The notes beneath the pieces are model-generated. The model was not told where the DNA came from, did not search any database, and worked only from the letters and a program-made list of their open reading frames with translations. This document shows, in pieces, positions 5,993 to 8,472 of a DNA stretch of 8,472 nt (its first letter is position 1; each line of letters begins with the position of its first letter). This DNA comes from Desulfobacterales bacterium (GTDB lineage Bacteria; Desulfobacterota; Desulfobacteria; Desulfobacterales; UBA11574): assembly GCA_030601485.1 (NCBI GenBank), contig JAUVTO010000070.1:1-8472 (forward strand), read 5' to 3'. The position numbers and the translations under genes were made by a program.

Positions 5993-6457
5993 CTAATCCG
6001 TTATCGCGGTGTCTATTCGATCAAACTTATCCAATCGACGCTGGTGCCGTCCGCCTTCAAAGGGTGTTTCAAGCCAGGCTTTCACTATCTCAATGGCAAG
6101 AATGTCTCCCACAACGCGAGCGCCTAAAACCAGTATATTCGAATTGTTATGTCGTTTGCTCATAATAGAGGAAAAAAGATCCGTACACAGAGCTGCTCTG
6201 ACATGAGGAAATTTGTTGGCAACCATTGACATACCGATTCCGGTACCGCACAAGAGTATCCCGCGCTCAAACTTACCCGCTGAAACCATGGACGCAACTT
6301 TGATTCCAAAATCGGGATAATCGACCGAATTTTCATTATGGCAGCCTGCATCCTCGACATCAATTCCTCTCTCAACGAGGAATGCTTTAACCTTTTCCTT
6401 CAAATCATAAGCCGCATGGTCGCTGCCGATGATAATAGGCGTTTTCTTTTCCGGCAT
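5993..6457 (-). CDS. rpiB: Ribose-5-phosphate isomerase B
   Basis: It interconverts ribose-5-phosphate and ribulose-5-phosphate. The 154-aa protein has all main RpiB/LacA-LacB family marks: GSDHAAYDLK (11-20), VDYPDFG (45-51), the catalytic cysteine C70 and anion-hole loop in GILLCGTGIGMS (66-77), RHNNSNILVLGAR (102-114) with H103, and the phosphate-binding arginine R137 in EGGRHQRRL (134-142). The ATG has an AGGAT about 8 nt upstream and follows the rpmF stop by 21 nt, so the two are probably co-transcribed. Its product ribulose-5-phosphate is the substrate of the RibB half of RibBA encoded downstream. In the Geobacter-type order known to me, rpiB follows fabF; that neighbour is absent here. 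Confidence 0.96.
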   Translation of the reverse strand: MPEKKTPIIIGSDHAAYDLKEKVKAFLVERGIDVEDAGCHNENSVDYPDFGIKVASMVSAGKFERGILLCGTGIGMSMVANKFPHVRAALCTDLFSSIMSKRHNNSNILVLGARVVGDILAIEIVKAWLETPFEGGRHQRRLDKFDRIDTAITD

Positions 6458-6478
6458 TGCTTTATCCTGGCAATGGAA

Positions 6479-6655
6479 TTATTCGGTTTCAATAACAGTG
6501 CGGCCTTTGTAAGTACCGCAACTGGGGCAAGCATGGTGTGGAAGCCGGGCATCACCGCACTGGGGACAGCTCGTCAGGTTAGGGCCCGCAATTTTCTGAT
6601 GAGTCCTTCTTTTATCACGCTTTGATTTTGATTTTTTTCGTTTTGGTACAGCCAT
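6479..6655 (-). CDS. rpmF: 50S ribosomal protein L32
   Basis: This is a 58-aa basic protein of the large ribosomal subunit. It opens with MAVPKRKKSKSKRDKRRTH, the universal L32 N terminus, and keeps a complete zinc ribbon: C30-P-Q-C33 and C43-P-S-C46, so it is the zinc-binding (C+) form. The frame extends 6 codons further to an ATG at 6673, but ATG 6655 is chosen for the conserved MAVPKRK start and the AAAGGAG 5 nt upstream. It appears to head the transcript into rpiB (21-nt gap), with a promoter candidate at 6714-6742. In many bacteria rpmF sits between the yceD-like gene and plsX; neither is found here. Confidence 0.97.
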   Translation of the reverse strand: MAVPKRKKSKSKRDKRRTHQKIAGPNLTSCPQCGDARLPHHACPSCGTYKGRTVIETE

Positions 6656-6660
6656 AAGTG

Positions 6661-6667
6661 CTCCTTT
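6661..6667 (-). promoter_or_regulatory. Shine-Dalgarno fixing the rpmF start
   Basis: AAAGGAG on the minus strand lies 5 nt before ATG 6655. It also runs through the in-frame extension from 6673, which argues against that longer start. Confidence 0.85.
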
Positions 6668-6713
6668 AAACAATTATTTTTAAAAATCATTCTCCTGTTT
6701 CAAGGTTGAAGTT

Positions 6714-6742
6714 TAACTAAGTGAAATAATAAGTATTGTCAA
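6714..6742 (-). promoter_or_regulatory. Candidate promoter for rpmF-rpiB
   Basis: On the minus strand a perfect TTGACA (6737-6742) is followed after 17 nt by TAGTTA (6714-6719), a poor -10. The predicted start is near 6707, giving rpmF a leader of about 50 nt. The -35 and position are good and the -10 is weak, so the call is moderate. It lies between the octamer repeat element and rpmF. Confidence 0.45.
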
Positions 6743-6821
6743 GATCTTTTACATTTTATCATCAGTAGGCTCCATAAGTTGTTGAGAAGTTAAACGGAAA
6801 CTTAGTTCGCTTCGCTCACAA

Positions 6822-6974
6822 TTGGAATGTTGGAATACTGGAATAATGGAATAATGGGTTTTGGAATGCTGGTGCAATGGTTTATTGGGAGAATGTACCT
6901 GACAAAAACATAAAAAAACAGGGAATTTCCTTTAAAAAACATCATTCCAATATTCCAACATTCCATTATTCCAT
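6822..6974. repeat. Inverted pair of 8-nt tandem repeats (TGGAATA type) between recD2 and rpmF
   Basis: Within the 388-nt gap 6656-7043, which has no gene, 6822-6853 is four tandem octamers of the form NTGGAATR. A further near copy, TTGGAATG, lies at 6861-6868. On the other side 6943-6974 is four octamers of the opposite orientation (YATTCCAW). Aligned as hairpin arms, 24 nt pair with three mismatches (first three left units with the first three right units). The loop of about 90 nt is A-rich (6901-6940). The left side is flanked by GTTCGCTTCGCTCAC (6805-6819). The remaining bases 6975-7043 hold only a short A/T palindrome (7012-7025) after recD2. The element could form a cruciform; its origin and function are unknown. 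Confidence 0.8.
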
Positions 6975-7043
6975 TGATAGGACAAAAACTTCATTTTTCT
7001 AAAACCCCTTTAACTTAAATAAGTTGTAGAAATTCCGAAACGT

Positions 7044-8472
7044 TTAATTATCCATAAGCCTGAAAGCAAGACCGGAAAGGCGCTCCGTGGGCTTGTTGTT
7101 TCTAAGGGCAATGTTCAGGGCTTTTTTTGTACCCACAAGAATTACCAGATTCTTTCCCCTTGTCATTGCAGTGTATAACAGGTTCCTTTGCAAAAGAACA
7201 AAATGCTGGGTCATTATTGGCAATAACACAGCAGGGTATTCCGATCCTTGTGACTTGTGAACCGATATGGCATATGCCAGGGATATTTCATCCATTTCAG
7301 TAAAATCATAAGTTACAATCCTGCCATAGTAGTCCACCGAGAGTTGCTTTTCTTTTCTGTCAACGGAGCTTATGATTCCGATATCTCCGTTGAAAACCTC
7401 TTTTTGATAATTATTTTTAAGATGCATGATTTTGTCGCCGATTTTGAAAGCACTGCCCATGGCTTCAATCATAACCGGGTTTGGATTTAAGACCTTTTGA
7501 AGCACCTGGTTAAGGTTGGTCGTCCCGATCACGCCTTTATGCATCGGGGTTAGAACCTGAACATCATACATAGGATCAAAGTCGAAACGCTCAGGAATCG
7601 TTCGGGTGCATAATTCAACAATCGTGGAAACCACTTTATTTTGATTATGTTGTTCTAAAAAGTAAAACTCGGAATCACCGTTCGAATCACCCAGAGGCTT
7701 CAGAACCGGAGATTCCCCCCGGCGAACCCTGTGAGCATTCACAACGATAGGACTTTCCTGGGCCTGTCTGAAAATTTTTTTCAGATAAAAAACCGGTATG
7801 AGTTTCGATTTGATCATATCGGAAAGCACATTACCCGGGCCAACGGATGGAAGCTGAAAAATATCGCCAACCAGAATCAATACAGAGGTCATTGGAAGCG
7901 CCTTTATCAAATGATACATTAAAAAGGTGTCCACCATGGAAGCTTCATCAATGATCATTGCATCTGCATCAAGAGGATTATCCGGGTTTTTTTCGAACAG
8001 GCCCTCTTTGAAATTAAATCCCAGTAATTTATGAATGGTTTTTGCCTTACTTCGGGTAATCTCGGATAGCCGTCGCGCTGCCCGTCCGGTAGGCGCCGCA
8101 AGAAGAACATGTTTTCCAAGGGCTGAAAAAACGGCATTAATCGATCTTATGAGCGTTGTTTTGCCGGTTCCCGGTCCTCCGGTTATTATAACCACTCGGT
8201 GGATAAGTATCTTTTCAAGGGCGGTAATCTGTTCCAAAGAGAGCGTTATGGCAAGTTTTTTTTGAACTTCTTTTGCTATACGTTCCGCGTCTATACCGTC
8301 CGGCGTAACGGGAACAGATAACAGGGCTTTCAGTCTGTTTGCTATACCGGTTTCCGCCTGATGAATTTCTTTCAGATAAACAATTTTGCTGTCAGTACCG
8401 TCCGGTGCATTTTCAATGACAAGTTCTCCGGCAGCAAAGAGCGTGTCAATTTCATTCAGGGTTATACCAGGC
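7044..8472 (-). CDS. recD2: ATP-dependent RecD-like DNA helicase RecD2, C-terminal part
   Basis: This is a superfamily 1B 5'-3' DNA helicase of the stand-alone RecD2 type, acting in DNA repair and genome stability. The frame is open to the window edge, so the gene is partial: 475 residues are visible, and RecD2 proteins are usually about 720-740. An apparent TTG start at 8237 is rejected because the coding frame continues upstream with helicase-like sequence. Visible residues 98-105 hold Walker A (GGPGTGKTT region), 172-178 Walker B (MIIDEAS), 202-216 motif III (GDIFQLPSVGPGNVL), 235-248 RQAQESPIVVNAHR, about 345-368 the SH3-like KIGDKIMHLKNNY...NGDIGII, 403-411 motif V (SVHKSQGSE) and 431-439 motif VI (YTAMTRGKN). 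No RecB or RecC gene is visible, consistent with RecD2 rather than RecD. A 388-nt spacer separates it from rpmF. Confidence 0.93.
   Translation of the reverse strand, partial: PGITLNEIDTLFAAGELVIENAPDGTDSKIVYLKEIHQAETGIANRLKALLSVPVTPDGIDAERIAKEVQKKLAITLSLEQITALEKILIHRVVIITGGPGTGKTTLIRSINAVFSALGKHVLLAAPTGRAARRLSEITRSKAKTIHKLLGFNFKEGLFEKNPDNPLDADAMIIDEASMVDTFLMYHLIKALPMTSVLILVGDIFQLPSVGPGNVLSDMIKSKLIPVFYLKKIFRQAQESPIVVNAHRVRRGESPVLKPLGDSNGDSEFYFLEQHNQNKVVSTIVELCTRTIPERFDFDPMYDVQVLTPMHKGVIGTTNLNQVLQKVLNPNPVMIEAMGSAFKIGDKIMHLKNNYQKEVFNGDIGIISSVDRKEKQLSVDYYGRIVTYDFTEMDEISLAYAISVHKSQGSEYPAVLLPIMTQHFVLLQRNLLYTAMTRGKNLVILVGTKKALNIALRNNKPTERLSGLAFRLMDN

Noticed and set aside
6656..6673. Longer rpmF frame starting at ATG 6673
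   Set aside because: L32 proteins start MAVPKRK, and AAAGGAG is placed for ATG 6655.
6822..6974. CRISPR array from the regularly spaced octamers
   Set aside because: Units are 8 nt, directly adjacent, without unique spacers, and reversed on the right side; no cas gene is present.
8235..8237. TTG at 8237 as the recD2 start
   Set aside because: The same frame stays open to the window edge with plausible helicase sequence, and starting at the TTG would remove well over 300 N-terminal residues usual for RecD2.

Overview
The window is a housekeeping locus in which every supported gene lies on the minus strand, so transcription runs from high to low coordinates. In transcription order the genes are: recD2 (cut by the window edge), rpmF, rpiB, glyA, a dCMP deaminase, nrdR, ribD, ribE and ribBA. 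The run rpiB-glyA-dCMP deaminase-nrdR-ribD-ribE-ribBA matches, from memory, the gene order in Desulfobacterota (former Deltaproteobacteria such as Geobacter and the Desulfobacterales). The A+T-rich spacers packed with inverted and tandem repeats also fit a Desulfobacterales-type genome. This taxonomic call is an inference from gene order and was not tested by a search.

Layout from right to left: 8472-7044 is the C-terminal two thirds of the RecD2 helicase. 7043-6656 is a 388-nt spacer with a large inverted pair of 8-nt tandem repeats and a candidate promoter for rpmF. rpmF and rpiB follow 21 nt apart. A 324-nt spacer (5992-5669) holds a second palindromic repeat family. glyA, the dCMP deaminase, nrdR and ribD are packed with gaps of 18, 13 and 10 nt. 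ribD-ribE (146 nt) and ribE-ribBA (174 nt) are separated by spacers with a candidate internal promoter and a third repeat family. ribBA ends 3 nt before a perfect 11-bp hairpin, followed by a fourth, tandem repeat and the window edge.

Functionally, RibBA, RibD and RibE supply every dedicated step of riboflavin synthesis except lumazine synthase (RibH) and the phosphatase. RpiB interconverts ribose-5-phosphate and ribulose-5-phosphate, and ribulose-5-phosphate is the substrate of the RibB half of RibBA. GlyA makes 5,10-methylene-THF and the dCMP deaminase makes dUMP; these are the two inputs to thymidylate synthesis. NrdR represses ribonucleotide reductase genes. The block therefore joins pentose phosphate, one-carbon, deoxynucleotide and flavin metabolism.

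I found no convincing new system. The points worth a second look are four different repeat families confined to the long spacers of an otherwise compact operon; rpmF joined directly to rpiB without the fatty-acid genes I expect between them; a Gln in place of a metal-binding His in the RibB domain of RibBA; and ribE without a visible Shine-Dalgarno but with a good promoter-like pair upstream.
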